A stretch of DNA of 64,000 bases from Periplaneta americana (GCF_040183065.1 NC_091117.1:101567501-101631500); one strand, 5' to 3'; shown: positions 1 to 12,362, counted from the stretch's first letter. Program-made: numbers and translations. Notes: generated by a model not told the origin, from the sequence alone.

Positions 1-300
1 ACCTATCGCTTTATTTGCTTCAAGTAAAATTCCCGTGTTTTTCCTAACATATTCATGTCATCCGCATAGGCAAAAAACTGATGTAACCCGTTCAATTCCA
101 GACCCTCTCTGTTATCCTGAACTTTCCTAATGGCATATTCTAGAGCGAAGTTAAAAAGTAAAGGTGATAGTGCATCTCCTTGCTTTAGCCCGCAGTGAAT
201 TGGAAAAGCATCAGATAGAAACTGGCCTATACGAACTCTGCTGTAAGTTTCATTTAGACACATTTTAATTAATCGAACAAGTTTCTTGGGAATACCAAAG
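1..300 (-). mobile_element. Non-LTR retrotransposon (LINE) reverse-transcriptase fragment
   Basis: The minus strand encodes part of a LINE reverse transcriptase. It shows GDALSPLLFNFALEYAIRK followed by the catalytic box YADDMNMLG, a variant of the usual YADD context. The 3' half of the element lies beyond the left window edge. The 5' side stops near 300, just upstream of the residues FGIPKK, which is ordinary 5' truncation. A longer copy of the same family lies at 61.7-62.86 kb on the plus strand and matches it closely across the shared part. The clade is not resolved from so little sequence. It is a dead copy. Confidence 0.85.
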
Positions 301-329
301 ACACATATAGACTACTGTAATATTTGTTT

Positions 330-2394
330 AGTTTTTGGAGGTGACTGTCCAGAGTGCACAAATACTTGGGCATGCATGTTTACTATTATGTCCTACCCAT
401 TCCACTGCGACAGAGATAACAGCCGATCTTGCAGCGGTGAGGACTCGCTCTCCAGTTCACATTAAGAAAATCCATCTGCCAAAATCCCTGGCGCGACCTA
501 TACTTGATTTAGGAAATGCATATTTACAATTTTATTGTCAGTTGATTAAACTTCAGCAGAAGCTCAAACTATAATTACACATTGTGGTAGATTTAAAGTT
601 AAATAGATTACAATTCGGTGTTTCCACTCTATCTGGACTATTTCAAGATTTGATGCAAAACATTTTACATGGCATTATTGGTGTGGTACTCTTTTTTGAC
701 GATATTTTAGTCTGTACTGATTCACCTTTTTGAAATGCGAAATAAACTTAAAATAATATTCACACGCTTCTATAAAGAAAAATTTCAATTCTTTGTAAAA
801 GAAGTGAAATTTTTAAGATTCAAGATTACTAAAGAAGGCATTTCTCCAACTAAAGAAAAAGTAGAGTCAATTAAGAAAGTGCCTACACCTAGAAACATAA
901 CCAAACTTCAAGCTTTCTTGCGAATGCTTAATTTATATCAACAGTTTCTTTCCAATAAAGCATCTATTGCTGAACCTTTGCATAGACTCCCAGATAAGAG
1001 TACTGGATGGAAGTGGACATCCATTCAGCAAGAACCTTTGAAAAAGTTAAAGAATTGTTGTCATCTAAACAAATCCTTGTTCATTACGATCTTCATAAGC
1101 CATTGATTCTAGTTTCTGGTGCATCTACCTATGGCATTGGCGCACTTTTGTGTCAAAAGGAAAAGGATGGAGAGAAGCCCATCGTATATTATTCAGAACA
1201 TTAACCAGTCAGAAACGAAATTATGCACAGATCAATCGGGAAGCATTAGCTATCATTTCAGCTGTTAAAAAATTCCATAATTTTTTTTATGGTCTCAAGT
1301 CAATTCACTATAATCATTGATCATAAAACAGGATTATTTGGCCAAACCTGTCCAACTCCAACAACAGTACCACCTCAAATGATATGCTGGTGTGATTATC
1401 AACTTGATCATCGACCACATACTCAAATTCGCAATGCTATTGGTTAAGTAGACTACCTATTGATTATCCAGATGCTACAACTGTGATTCTGTCGATTATT
1501 GATTTCTTGGAAGATCCGTCAATTTTTCCAATACCATCATCTGATACAGCTACAGAACCTGCCAAGGATAACATTCTTTCAAGAGTCCATACTTACGTAA
1601 AGGATGATTGGCCCAGAAGAAAACTTGTCATCATTTGTTCCATTTATTCATAGACATTTGAACTGTCGGTACAAGATAGTTGTTTATTATGGGGCTCAAG
1701 AGTTGTAGTTCCCTCCAGTCTTCAAAATTAAGTACTAAAATTACTCCATAATGGCTGTCCAGGAATTTCCAATATGAAAAGTTTAGATCGTAGCTATATT
1801 TGTTGGCCAAGTTTTGATGCATTAGTTGAGAGTTTTGTTAAAACCTGTACAACTTGTCAGCTCTCACAACCAGTGCCACCTAAGGAAACTGGCTCATTGT
1901 GGGGAGAACAATCTAAACCATGGATTCGACTTCATATTGACTTGGCCAGGCCATTCCAGGGACAACACTTCTTAATTTTAGTAGATGCTTTTTCTAGATG
2001 GATGGAAGTTGTCCGGCTTTCCTCTACAAGTACTCAAACTATTATTCTATCACTCAGACGCATTTTAGCCACACATTGATTGCCATCAATAGTAGTAATT
2101 GATAATGACAAACAATTTACTTCAATGGAATTTGATATGTTCTTACAAGAGAATGTAATTAAACATGTCACTGCAGTCCCGTACCATCCATCTTCTAATG
2201 GATCAGTTGAACGCCAAGTTCGTGACGTGAAGAACTCATTGCAGAGGCTCATTATTGGGTCTTGGGAATTTCGATTATCAAGATTCATGCTGAGGCAACA
2301 CACTGCCATGAATGTCAATGAATCTACACCAGCAGAGCTGCTTATGGGAAGGAAACTATGCATAGTCCTGAATCAGATAAAACCAAAAGACTTC

Positions 2395-2463
<69 letters not shown>

Positions 2464-2560
2464 TCTGTTGTGAGGTGATCTTTTAACGTTGGAGACTGTG
2501 TTTACTCAACTTTCAGTTGGAGTAGGTAGCTGCAGTGATTCCTAAATGTAACCATCTCAA
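330..2560 (+). mobile_element. Ty3/gypsy-type LTR retrotransposon fossil (pol only)
   Basis: Plus-strand remnants of a pol gene appear in the order reverse transcriptase (FFDDILV box near 700), thumb, RNase H near 1.1 kb and integrase at 1.8-2.4 kb. The integrase part has a zinc-finger-like H/C region, a DxxxxF core region and the HPSSNGSVER motif. Order and motifs fit Ty3/gypsy of the K02A2.6-like kind. No LTR, primer site or gag is visible. It is clearly broken, with several (about five or more) interruptions plus a trinucleotide expansion near its end. It looks old. Confidence 0.8.
2397..2462. repeat. (AAT)n microsatellite
   Basis: About 22 nearly perfect AAT units lie inside the end of the gypsy fossil. 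Any poly-Asn reading frame across it is an artefact. Confidence 0.95.
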
Positions 2561-3036
2561 TGAAATACAATAAATATTTATTTGACGATTTTTTTAATTG
2601 TATTAGATTATAACTTATCAGAAAATATGACATTAAAATATCTGTATGAAGTTTAATTACAAAATACTAATATTGAAAAATGGCATGTTTATCAGTTACG
2701 GAAACATGTATAAATCATCTGAAAGAGGTGGAGTGTTATAATATCTCTGATCTCAGCATGTATATCTGAATTATGATGTATTGGCTTTGGCCATTGTTTA
2801 CATCGATTCCATATCTGCAACAAATCATAATTTCCTACAATTCATTCTCTGAGTTTACTGCATTTAATAACTTCCTAAAAACTTGCATGTGATAGTACTA
2901 TAGATCCTTTTTGCACGAATAATATCGACGAAAAAATATTACCCACTGGAGGGCTATCCGCTTCAACAGTTAGACATAATTCAGAGTTTAAGAACTCTGT
3001 CATCACCTATTTGCGGACTGTTGACCTATTTTTATG
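2561..3036. other. AT-rich stretch without recognisable features
   Basis: No gene, terminal repeat or known element was recognised between the gypsy fossil and the short LINE tail that follows. Confidence 0.5.
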
Positions 3037-3045
3037 TTCTTTCAA

Positions 3046-3115
3046 AATATTGAGGTGCAAGAGGTCAAATAACTTTACTGTCAGATGCCTGGCATTAGAA
3101 AACAACAACAACATA
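3046..3115 (+). mobile_element. 3'-end-only copy of the RNase H-bearing LINE
   Basis: This 70-bp piece corresponds to the last bases of the LINE at 9.2-12.3 kb, including the words tgcaagaggtcaaat and ctggcattagaaaacaacaa. It is flanked by the 9-bp direct repeat TTCTTTCAA (3037-3045 and 3116-3124). That is a clean target duplication, so this is an extreme 5'-truncated insertion. Confidence 0.8.
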
Positions 3116-3216
3116 TTCTTTCAAGCACATGTAGTTTGGACAAGAGTACTGCAATGCACATTGTCATGACTTACATGTTTATTTACACAAACTCAATACA
3201 GGTATGGTAATAGTTG

Positions 3217-3719
3217 TGTTTCAGCAAGCAGTTCAGAACCCATTCCAAACCCATACCAAACTTCTTTCGACACATGCACCAGTTGTGTATGGTGTCAGAA
3301 CTAGTTCGAGATTTTACGTTGTTGGAACATTTCTTGAACTCTTCTTTCACAGCCTTTGGAGTTTCTTCTCATATTAAAATTATATTCATCTTCCGAACTT
3401 AAGTCTTCATAAAATGTATCACTACAATCTTCCAGATCACTCATAATCGACAATTTTTTTATTTTAACGTGCCTAGTCTCGGAGCGTTTTAACCATAACT
3501 TCAGATTAAATCATTTGCGGATTCATCAGATTCCCAGTTCCTGCTCTTAATTGAGAACCAATTTCACTCATTCCAAACGAGTTCTAAAGCACGTTGGAAC
3601 AGGGAACTGGGAGTTCAATATCGGTTCGGAATCAGTTCTAGTCTTGTAGGAACATACATTGATTGAACTACTGTGCATGAGCAGGCAGTTCAGAATCGAT
3701 TCTGAACTGTGCTGGAACA
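3217..3719. mobile_element. Candidate non-autonomous TIR element, about 503 bp
   Basis: The left end TGTTTCAGCAAGCAGTTCAG and the inverted right end TGTTCCAGCACAGTTCAG resemble each other. Many internal gttcagaac/gttctg words recur in both orientations. A 47-codon acidic minus-strand frame (3444 down to 3301, beginning MSDLEDCSDTFYEDL) lies inside and may be a remnant of a transposon gene. No clear target duplication was found. Superfamily unassigned. Confidence 0.4.
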
Positions 3720-4809
3720 AACCTTATCTTCAACAGTATAACTTGAAATGTTGCTATACATTTAATTTTTTATATTGATTACTATAAATTTTGCCATGAT
3801 ATACTTTTATATTCACTGGTGATTTTATCAAAACTTAGATCTGAGTCACATTGCATTTCATTTTTTTTCCTTATACATCACTTGACATCTTGCTGAGTGG
3901 TAACTATTTTGAGGTCAAAAACATTGGTCTTCATTTTTTTATGATAATATACTTACTCTGAATGAAACTTGAAAGAAAATCTGCAATCTGGTGAGTTGTA
4001 GTGCAACTGGTCAGCTTGCACATCAAAAGACCTATATTAAATTAAACATATTTCACCTAGATTTCCATCATTAAACTTGATACATTACGTTAAATTAAAA
4101 AAAAAAATGTACTTAATCTAGGTATATGTGAAATTGTACAATTAAACTTTATATTATATTAATGTAAGACACCCTACATTTTTATATCCTTTAAAACCAA
4201 ACACAAGTTATTTTGGAAAAAAATTGTGCCGACTAAGAAGTATCTACCAGTCAGGTTGATCTGGAAATGTTGGAAATGTTGTTTTGCCATGGATGTTAGC
4301 ATAGGCGCTGACTCCAGGGGAGGGGGGGGGGGGGCAGCAGAGGCTGTGTTTGTTTGGGTTTAGAGGGGAACAGGTCATTTTGCCCCAGTGATTTTTAAGA
4401 ATACCTAAACATAATACGTGAAATGCTCGAAGGAGAACGAAGGAAACATAATTTTACTTGTTATTGGGAAGTGGGATGGAATCATTTCATTACAATTTCG
4501 TGTCAGTTAATGCTGTGTTTATCGATAACTGAAACCACAGATCCCTTTGTGTTAAACTGGTAGCGATCTAGGATTGAATTTAATAATTATGGTGTTGTGT
4601 GAGAGTGTAACATAAACATTAGCAGAAACAAGTAAAAATTAATATAAACTTAAGGGGAGAGATTGGTGAAATTCTCAACTTCGTTACTATTGCATATATT
4701 AACCCAGTTTTTTTTTTTACTACATAGTCCTTGTGTTTTGAAATAAGAAAAAAAAATAATCATTTTTAAAAATTGCAAAAATCATACCATCTGCAGAAAA
4801 CATATGAAC
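3720..4809. other. Intergenic stretch, nothing recognised
   Basis: AT-rich DNA with a 15-base G run near 4320. No reading frame or terminal repeat could be supported. Confidence 0.5.
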
Positions 4810-4819
4810 AAACATGAAG

Positions 4820-5061
4820 TCCACACCTGTGGAGTAATGGCTGCGAAACCAGGTGGCCCGGGTTCGATTCCCAGTCGGGGCAAGTTACCTGGTTGAGGTT
4901 TTTTCCGGAGTTTTCCCTCAACCCAATATGAGGAAATGCTGGGTAACTTTCGGTGCTGGACCCCGGATTCATTTCACCGGCATTATCACCTTCATCTCAT
5001 TCAGACGCTAAATAACCTAAGATGTTGATAAAGCATCGTAAAATAACCTACTAAAAAAAAT
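4820..5061 (+). mobile_element. tRNA-derived SINE, family 1, with target duplication
   Basis: The head contains a box B-like gggttcgattcccagtcgg (RNA polymerase III internal promoter), and a box A-like region overlaps gtggagtaatggctg. The body (cctggttgaggttttttccg, ggtaactttcggtgctgg) matches the copy at 6042-6305, so the family is certain. An A-rich tail is followed by a 10-bp duplication AAACATGAAG (4810-4819 and 5062-5071). It is a complete insertion. The tail motif gttgataaagcatcgtaaaa shared by both copies is probably what the partner LINE reverse transcriptase recognises (inference). Confidence 0.9.
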
Positions 5062-5071
5062 AAACATGAAG

Positions 5072-6029
5072 AGATGCAAGGATGTTTCTGTCCTCTAAAT
5101 GTAGCCAATACTCTCATTTTCCAACCTGGATACGATCATTTTGAAATTGTTCTTAGTTTTTCTGAATAGAAAAAAAAATTACAACCATAATTAATATTTT
5201 CGAAACAAAAAAAAAGAATTACTTTAAAATTTAAAATCGTATTACAAAATCTACTGTATGTAGCATTAAAATAATACCCAGGTTGGTAGCCATTGTATTG
5301 TAGGACATAATTGCAAGCTTCTAAGTTAAACAGTTTTAGAGAAATGGTTTTTCTAGTTAAGGAAGATGTTGAAAAAGTCAGTCTTGGGAAAATGCAAATT
5401 CGAGTTTCAGTATATGAAATAAACATAAAATATGAGTATCCAATAAATAATTTCCTATCGAACCTGACTAGAAGACACCTGTTGAGTAGCTGCAACCTTC
5501 CTCTCCCTGCCTTATTTTTGCCAGTTTGACTTGCCTGTGATACCAGCCAAACTTTTGAGATGATCGCTATTGGTATTGCTTTACTCTCTTGATTTCCGTC
5601 ACTCTTCCTATTTTTGATAGCATTCACCCTTCAGGAATGCATTTGAGATCACATGTCGGTATCCTAAGTTGAATTCTGTAACAGCTGATGCTACAGCCAA
5701 ATCAACTTTTGATTTTGAAATAAATGTGATTTTAGGACATCGGTTCCAAATCTTACTATGTAAGCATTCGTTACAATTCTGCATTCTGACTTCAAAATGA
5801 TGCATTTGATGCAAACCTTTTTATAAACAATAATAATCTTTTTAAGTACTGGGATAGAGAGTTGTGTGTGAATGTTCTTTTGATGGGAAACAGGTGTTAT
5901 TCCCAATGCTATGGCTTTGTTGAAGAAACACCAACTATTGGGTCCTATAAGGCACTTACTGTGGCTTGGTTTGCTGTCTGTTGAGGAACAATGATGCAGT
6001 GTGGAAAAAATTGCTGCCTTTATGGCGTG
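5072..6029. other. Spacer between two SINE copies
   Basis: Two opposed SINE copies flank this spacer of about 960 bp, which carries a low-complexity 163-codon minus frame (5136-5627). The frame has no recognisable motif and uses AT-rich codons; I do not call it a gene. Confidence 0.4.
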
Positions 6030-6041
6030 GATTTCCTTTAT

Positions 6042-6305
6042 TTATTTTTTTTTGTTTTATTGGGTTATTTTACGTCGCTTTATCAATATCTAGGTTATTT
6101 AGCGTCTGAATGAAATGAAGGTGATAATGCCGGTGAAATGAATCTGGGGTCCAGCACCGAAAGTTACCCAGCATTTGCTCATATTGGGTTGAGGGAAAAC
6201 CCCGGAGAAAACCTCAACCAGGTAACTTGCCCCTACTGGGATTCGAACCCGGGCCACCTGGTTTCACGGCCAGACGCGCTGACCATTATTCCACAGGTGT
6301 GGACT
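6042..6305 (-). mobile_element. tRNA-derived SINE, family 1, inverted copy
   Basis: Reverse-orientation copy of the SINE at 4820-5061. Read on the minus strand it has the tRNA-like head near 6300, the box B-like cgggttcgaatcccagtagg, the same body, and a tail whose complement is a T-run near 6045. The flanking 12-bp duplication GATTTCCTTTAT (6030-6041 and 6306-6317) is perfect, which suggests a fairly recent insertion. Confidence 0.92.
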
Positions 6306-6477
6306 GATTTCCTTTATGTTGTCTCTAATTGCATTACTGTAGTACCTTGGCATTTGGTGATTTCTGTAGCTGTCAGACTTCCAGGTTTCTTCCCCCCTAA
6401 ATGGTATTGCATACTGTGGAGCATTGGATCATTAGGACAATAAAAATAACCAGAAAGGAAAGGGCGAAAAATTCATA

Positions 6478-7630
6478 CAGTAAAACCTTGCTAAAACGTA
6501 CCTTCTATAAAAAGGAAACCTGCACAAACGAAAAATAAATTTGGGAACAGAATGATTTCCTATGTAAAATAGTACTTTAAAACGGAAAACTGCCTAACGC
6601 GAAAACAATCATTTTTGGGTACAATTCAGGTAAAAAAAAAAAAAACCTGACTAAAACGGATAATTTTAAGTGTAACTGTTGCTAAATTCTTTCAAACCAT
6701 TTTTAATTTTACGATAATACTGTACAAAGCATGGCATATATTTTTGTGTGACTGTACATGGATGGAAGACTTCTTTATTCTTTGTCAGGCCTTGGGGGTG
6801 AAGTTTCTCTAACCATGTCACTCACTATTCTGTGCTTCTTGTCAAGGAAGTGGGCAGGTTACTGACCTCCTGTACCGTTACTTCTTTCCAGTTGTTTGCT
6901 AACAAGTCAATACAGTGATAAACGACAGTGGGAGTAAAATAAAACTGTGAATAATTGTAATGTAGTGTCAATTTAGTTTCACATTTCCGTTTTTTTATTC
7001 TGAGTTTTGTCTTAATATGCCAATACAGTGTTAAATAACAGTGCGAATAAAGTAAAACTATGCGATTTAAAATAAAAAAAGTCTAGATGACGAGTTCTAT
7101 CATGGAAGAGTGGCTTCATAATTTTAATGGAGCAATGAAACGTCAAGGTCGTAAGGTCATACTGTTTTTAGACAATGCTACCTGCCATCTGAGGATTGTT
7201 TTGTCTAACGTGAAGTTAATCTATTTTCCTTCAAACACAACTTCAGTTACACAACCGATGGATCAGGAACCAATTTACACTCTGAATTGATGCAGGACGC
7301 GAAGGAAATCCTACAATGTTCCCGTCAAAAAAAGTCGCGGCAATGCACTTTAAAAGAAATGTGGGGGCCAAGAAACTAGGATGCAGAAAGAGGGAGAGAG
7401 AGAGAGGCAGCAATTACGTAGGTTAATAATTATGAAAATAAAATTCACTTTGCATGTACTGTAGTAACTTTTATTTGAAATTATTTCTTCATTGTGTTCT
7501 TCCTACAGTGAGCATAATAGAATAGTCTATTTTTACTTTTGCCAAAACTCAACCCTTTGTAAAACGAAAACCTGTGAAATCTGAAAAAAAATTCTGGAAC
7601 AATAGTGTTTCATTTAGGGAGGTTTTACTG
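6478..7630. mobile_element. pogo/Tigger-type DNA transposon, internally deleted
   Basis: The left end CAGTAAAACCTTGCTAAAAC and the inverted right end CAGTAAAACCTCCCTAAATG are terminal inverted repeats of the pogo/Tigger type. Each is bordered by TA (6476-6477, 7631-7632), the target of that superfamily. At 1153 bp it is about half the length of a full element and keeps only a short transposase piece. Two diverged copies of a segment reading caatacagtgWtaaaYRacagtg lie near 6912 and 7021. It is non-autonomous and would depend on a relative elsewhere. Confidence 0.85.
7087..7290 (+). pseudogene. pogo/Tigger transposase remnant (DDE domain, second Asp)
   Basis: The 67 codons contain LFLDNATCHL (second catalytic Asp with the DNA..H context) and, 20-odd residues on, NTTSVTQPMDQ, the hallmark of pogo/Tigger/jerky transposases. 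The N-terminal CENP-B-like DNA-binding domains and the first catalytic region are missing, and the frame stops shortly after the QPMDQ motif. It cannot encode an active enzyme. Confidence 0.85.
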
Positions 7631-8041
7631 TATAACTGAAGAGAGAAACGCTCCCTTTTAAATACCAAGTTCAAGCACATGCATTTAAAAATGGTGTTCA
7701 AAACAGGTGTTCCCATTGCGTTAGAGCCATAAAATTTTGGGAACATTTAATTTAGGTATTGAAATATTTTTTTAACACAAGAAAAACATTTTGGAATTTG
7801 TAAAAAAATTTTGCCTTTTTCACCAGTCCCTCCCCTTAAAGCTGAGTGTAGTAGTGAGTATCACATGAATATAAATGCATAAATGCCACCCAATAACTCA
7901 TGCATCTCTTCCTGTCCTCGTGTTTAAAATGAAAGTCGGCACCTGTGGATGTTACTAAATTTTAATGACTTATTACAATAATCAAATGTTACTCACCATT
8001 ACATCAGATGATGAAATAAGTATTGTCTGCTCTTACATTTG

Positions 8042-8262
8042 TGTCAGTCATGTTGAAAAGGTTGCGTGAAGTTCATTTTGCTGTATTGCAAAAATCACTT
8101 GACAAATATTTTCCTTTAAATCCTCCAGATTATTTTCATTGTTCGCATACATTTTTTTGTACATGGGTAGCTCCCAAATAAAAGTCACAGGATTTAGGTC
8201 TGGGAATCTAGGTGGCCACAAACCCTTGCTAATTAGTCTGTCATTAAACACTTGCATAATGC
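8042..8262 (-). pseudogene. Mariner-like transposase C-terminal remnant
   Basis: On the minus strand a 69-codon frame reads DRLISKGLWPPRFPDLNP and then YANNENNLEDLKENI. This is the C-terminal catalytic-Asp region (PRSPDL-type box) of the DUF4817-like mariner relatives also present at 26.4-27.7 kb. The Tyr/Leu-Trp-Gly context after the box is degraded. No N-terminal part or terminal repeats were found nearby, so this is an isolated scrap. Confidence 0.75.
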
Positions 8263-9233
8263 AAGAAATTTCCTCTTGAAAGATGTGTAAGAATGTTTTT
8301 TCATGTAAGTGCCATAAATTATTATTCCTTTTTTGTAAATTTTATCGAATTCTCACCATAATAAACCATGTATAGACTAATAAACATGTTAAACAAGCAC
8401 CACACAAAAACATTAACTGCATACAAAACCAATTATCAGCTAGCATGACCAGCTATAGTGGATCTTGATAATGGTTGGAACATAGTTTGACCACAGTCTA
8501 GTATATACAGTCATGAAGCTCAATACGTAGGGAATATGCATCCATAGATAGCTGCTAACCACTAAGATCGCTACTACCACCTCATCACAGACAATGTGAA
8601 GTAGTACCGAACAGTCTATTGTTCCTAGTACCCTCAACAACTCAAGCTTCGTGATTGTATATATTAGACTGTGGTTTCACTGTTTCTGATCAGCCTAACT
8701 GGTAGACATCTGATATAAGACATAAGTGAATTTATATATCCAGTGGAACATTTAACATTACTCAGCACAAACCATAGTAATCACTGGACAGAGATTTGTT
8801 ATTTAAATTAGTTGCTTACTTTTACAGGAGTATGATGATCCCAACCCGTTGCATGGGTATGTGTTCTTATGTGAGAGTTTCCTGCGCTTTTTTCAGGTGA
8901 GTGTTAAAAATACATTCGTCGTCATTGTTATTGTAGGCCTGATTTTTGGACATTAGTGCCTCATCCTTAGGGTGACCATATTTCTGCAGGTCCAAAATGG
9001 GGCATCAGTTCTCAGACACTTATTTATTGACATGCTGCAATAAAAACAGCTTAAGACTTGATTTAGATTTTTTAATATTGAAATCTCAAATACATACTAC
9101 TAAAAATTAAAAGTTAGTTATGAATTACAACATATTTCAACATTTAAGTCATTTAATTTATATTGTTGTTATTTATTTTAGCCAACAAAAGGAATTTGCT
9201 TATGTGAAATTTTTCACTTAAAAACTCCACTAA
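8263..9233. other. Intergenic stretch, nothing firm
   Basis: No gene is supported. A word near 8969, agggtgaccatatttctgca, resembles one end of some hAT elements, but no inverted partner was found. Confidence 0.4.
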
Positions 9234-9245
9234 ACTTTCATACCA

Positions 9246-12200
9246 GTTTATTGAAACCAGATAGAGATAAAGCAAGAACCAAAGCAGAACATAGCATAAC
9301 ACCAGAAGATACTCAAGATTGGAGGAAGAACACTGCCATTCTTAAAAAAGCAATCATAACAGCAAAAAGAACAGTTTTAATAAATTTATTGAAAATATTA
9401 ATTACAGAACTGATAGCGCTAAAACATATAAATTTCTGAAGAATATTTCCAATACACAGGAAAATACTAGCCAACCTATTATTCATAATAAAAAAACACT
9501 AACAGATAGTAGAGATATAGTAAACGCATTTAATAAACATTAATCAAACTCTCACAGGTTACATCCCAATATCAAAAAAACTGACAAATTTATCAAAAGA
9601 GAATTACATAAAAATAATAAAAACAATATTATTAGTAATATCACAAAACCTGAAATATTTCATCAAAATTTTACTTCCAAAGAATTTATTATAGCTATAC
9701 AAAATTTAAAAACGAAGAAATCTCCTGGTCCCTACAACATTCATTCAGAATTTTTTAATCATCTTTGTTGGGGGGGGAAAGCCGAGTCTGTACTTTTATC
9801 CATTTTCAATTTATCAATGAACACCTCAATTCCTGCAGCTTGGAAAAAGCAATCATTGTACCAATTCACAAAAAAGGGAAACCTGCTCATGATGTTAATA
9901 GTTATCGACCAATAGCACTATTAAACATGATAGCAAAAACTATGGAGTCAATGATCTCCAACAGATTAACTTGGTATTTAGAATCCCAAAATCTTTTATC
10001 ACCAAGACAAGCTGGCTTTTGACAACTACACTCTACTAATTAACAAGTCATGTGCCTCAGTCAAGATATAAAAGACAGTTTTAATAAGAAAGAAGATACC
10101 TTGGCAATATTTGTTGACTTTTAATTAGCATAGGACTCTGTTTGGAGAAATAAATTATTACTAAAACTCCAGAAATTAGGTGTCTCCAGCAATATGTTCA
10201 GATGGATATCAGAATTCCTTAGTCAAAGATTCATTGCCACTAAATTCAATAGCTCACTTTCTGGTTACAGACAAATCGAGGTCTACCTCAGGGTGCCGTC
10301 CTCAGCACAACTTTATTCAATATTTATATAAATGACTTACCTTCCCTGTTAGAGGAATCAAACATGAAAACAGCACTATTTGCAGATGATATAGTTTTGT
10401 GGATCTTACAAACAGAGACAAAAATCTGCTCTTAAAGCTTTAAATTAACTACATGAATGGAACACATCAAATTTGATGACACTCAATTTAAGCAAAAGTA
10501 ACTACCAAATATTTTCACTTGGTAAAAAAGAAAGAGAATTCAATATCCAATACAATAGCCAACACCTTCCTAGGACTTATGAATCCAAATATCTTGGAGT
10601 TATTTTCGACAGTAAGTTAACATGGAGCAACCATTTGAAATAAATTTCTAAAAAAGCTCGTAAAAGATTTTCCCTTCTGAAAAGACTAGCAGGAAAATAA
10701 ATGAGGATGCTCTAGAAATACTTTGAACACTACATACAAAATGTTTATACCACCAGTGCTGACATACTGCGGAGAAATTTTAATTACTTCACCTTTCATA
10801 AACGAAATAGAATATGTTCAAAACCAAACTTTCAGGCTTATTACTGGTGGAATCAAAACAACTCCAATAGATTCTATGAGATTCCTCACTAATATTAACA
10901 GCATCACAATGATAATAGAAGAAAAAGTACTGATTCAATATGAAAAACTTATCAGATTACCAGGAAACAATTGACATTCATACAGTCCTCTCTGTAGATT
11001 AAAAACTCAAAAAAGTTTCATATCCATGGTTCAAGAATTAAAACAGGAAATCAACATCCCGAATTTAAAAGAAAACTTACAAATTAAACCAAACCCTTTA
11101 ACTCTATTAAATATATAGTATAATCTAAATTTAACAGAAGAAATACTGAAATCAGAAGTAAACACTGAAATAATGAAACAATTGTCTTTACAAATGTAAT
11201 CTTCATCTTACGATGTTTGGTGACGTATATACGTCCGTTGATGTGACATGTTAATGAATTGGAATTATTCTTTCATACTGGCGACTGTTATAGAGTACTG
11301 TCCATAGCGTCTGATCTAGTCAGCACTGCTTATGGGTGTGAAGAAACTTTTTACAAATGTAATCTTCATCTTACGATGAGACGAACTTGATAGCTCAGTG
11401 GTAGAGCACCTGACCGGAAAACAGGAAGTCGCAGGTTCGATTCCCGCTCGAGGTTGTGTATTTTTCTTTCATACCATGGCATGATTGTGACTATAATAGT
11501 ATTTAAATTCAATTGTCTTTAGAGATAATTGATATTAAGTACCCTCCACAAAACTGGCTTCATTTATACACCAACGGATCCTTGATCTCCAAGGAACAAG
11601 GTGCCGGTGCAGGTGTTACGTGCTGTCTCTTCTCACTTTATAGATCTCTTGGATGTGGAACAAGTTTTGATGGAGAAATCATTGCAATAAGTGAAAATCT
11701 CAGGAATCTTCAATAAATTTATGAATGCAGTTACATTGTCAGACTCCAAAGCAGCTATTCTATCAATAGTCTCTAGACACACATCTTCATCTCAAACAGC
11801 AGAAATAACTAAAATGCTCTCTCAAGTAATAACGCTCAATAAAAGAATTTTATTCCAATGGATATCATCCCATTGTGGAATCCTGGGAAACGAGAATGTG
11901 GATGCTTTAACAAAGAAGGGCAGCATTGCTACTTACAAACCTGTTACTAAATCTACATATTACTCTGTGAAAAGATTTATTAAATCTATATACTTAGACT
12001 TCAACAAACAAAATTTGATAACACAATCTCAAGTTTAAAAATGGAACACTCTGCATCATAATCCACAGTTAATTCCCGATTTACCACGAAAATCGTCTGT
12101 AGTTGTATTTAGTTTGGCAACAGGCCATGACTGTTTGACCAAGCACCTGCATAGAATTGGAATATATCAGTCCCCTAACTGCCCATTGTGCAACTCAAAC

Positions 12201-12332
12201 CAAGAAATGGATGTGGAACACCTCAAAATCTGTGCTTCAGTGGCTGACCATGGTAATAACTTTGAAAAATATTGGAGTGCAAGAGGTCAAATGGCTTCAT
12301 TGTCAAACACCTGGCATTAGAAAACAACAACA
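9246..12332 (+). mobile_element. RNase H-bearing non-LTR retrotransposon (I/Loa/Nimb-like LINE), 5'-truncated
   Basis: Order of parts: N-terminal fingers (QNLKTKKSPGPYNI, near 9.7 kb), KKGKPAHDVNSYRPIALLN (9.87 kb), palm box LFADDIVL in degraded frame (10.38 kb), thumb with KYLGVIFDSKLTWSNH (10.59 kb), an RNase H domain starting WLHLYTNGSLISKEQGAGAG (11.55 kb; Asn replaces the usual Asp of YTDGS) and ISSHCGILGNENVD (11.87 kb), then a zinc-knuckle-like CPLCN...EHLKIC (12.18-12.23 kb). The 3' end is aaaacaacaacaa. The 12-bp duplication ACTTTCATACCA (9234-9245, 12333-12344) brackets it. Many stops and shifts make it dead; a SINE interrupts it at 11191-11509. At least five relatives lie in the window. 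Confidence 0.88.
11191..11509 (+). mobile_element. tRNA-derived SINE, family 2, inserted in the LINE
   Basis: The head tagctcagtggtagagcacc (box A) and aggttcgattcccgctcg (box B) form a tRNA-like unit with a GGA triplet at the anticodon position. The 26-bp word acaaatgtaatcttcatctt plus cgatg occurs twice (about 11191 and 11352), before and just ahead of the tRNA head, and ttctttcata also recurs, so the element may be a partial dimer. The perfect 12-bp duplication CAATTGTCTTTA lies at 11179-11190 and 11510-11521. The LINE copy at 21.7 kb has the uninterrupted site. Confidence 0.88.
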
Positions 12333-12362
12333 ACTTTCATACCATTATGTCCAGACATTGTT

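Noticed and set aside
5136-5627. 163-codon minus-strand frame
   Set aside because: AT-rich low-complexity translation without domain, signal or neighbour support.
8965-9010. hAT-like end agggtgaccatatttc
   Set aside because: No matching inverted end or 8-bp duplication was found.
11388-11460. Apparent tRNA gene with GGA anticodon
   Set aside because: It lies inside a retro-inserted unit with a 12-bp target duplication and repeated non-tRNA body sequence, so it is a SINE head.
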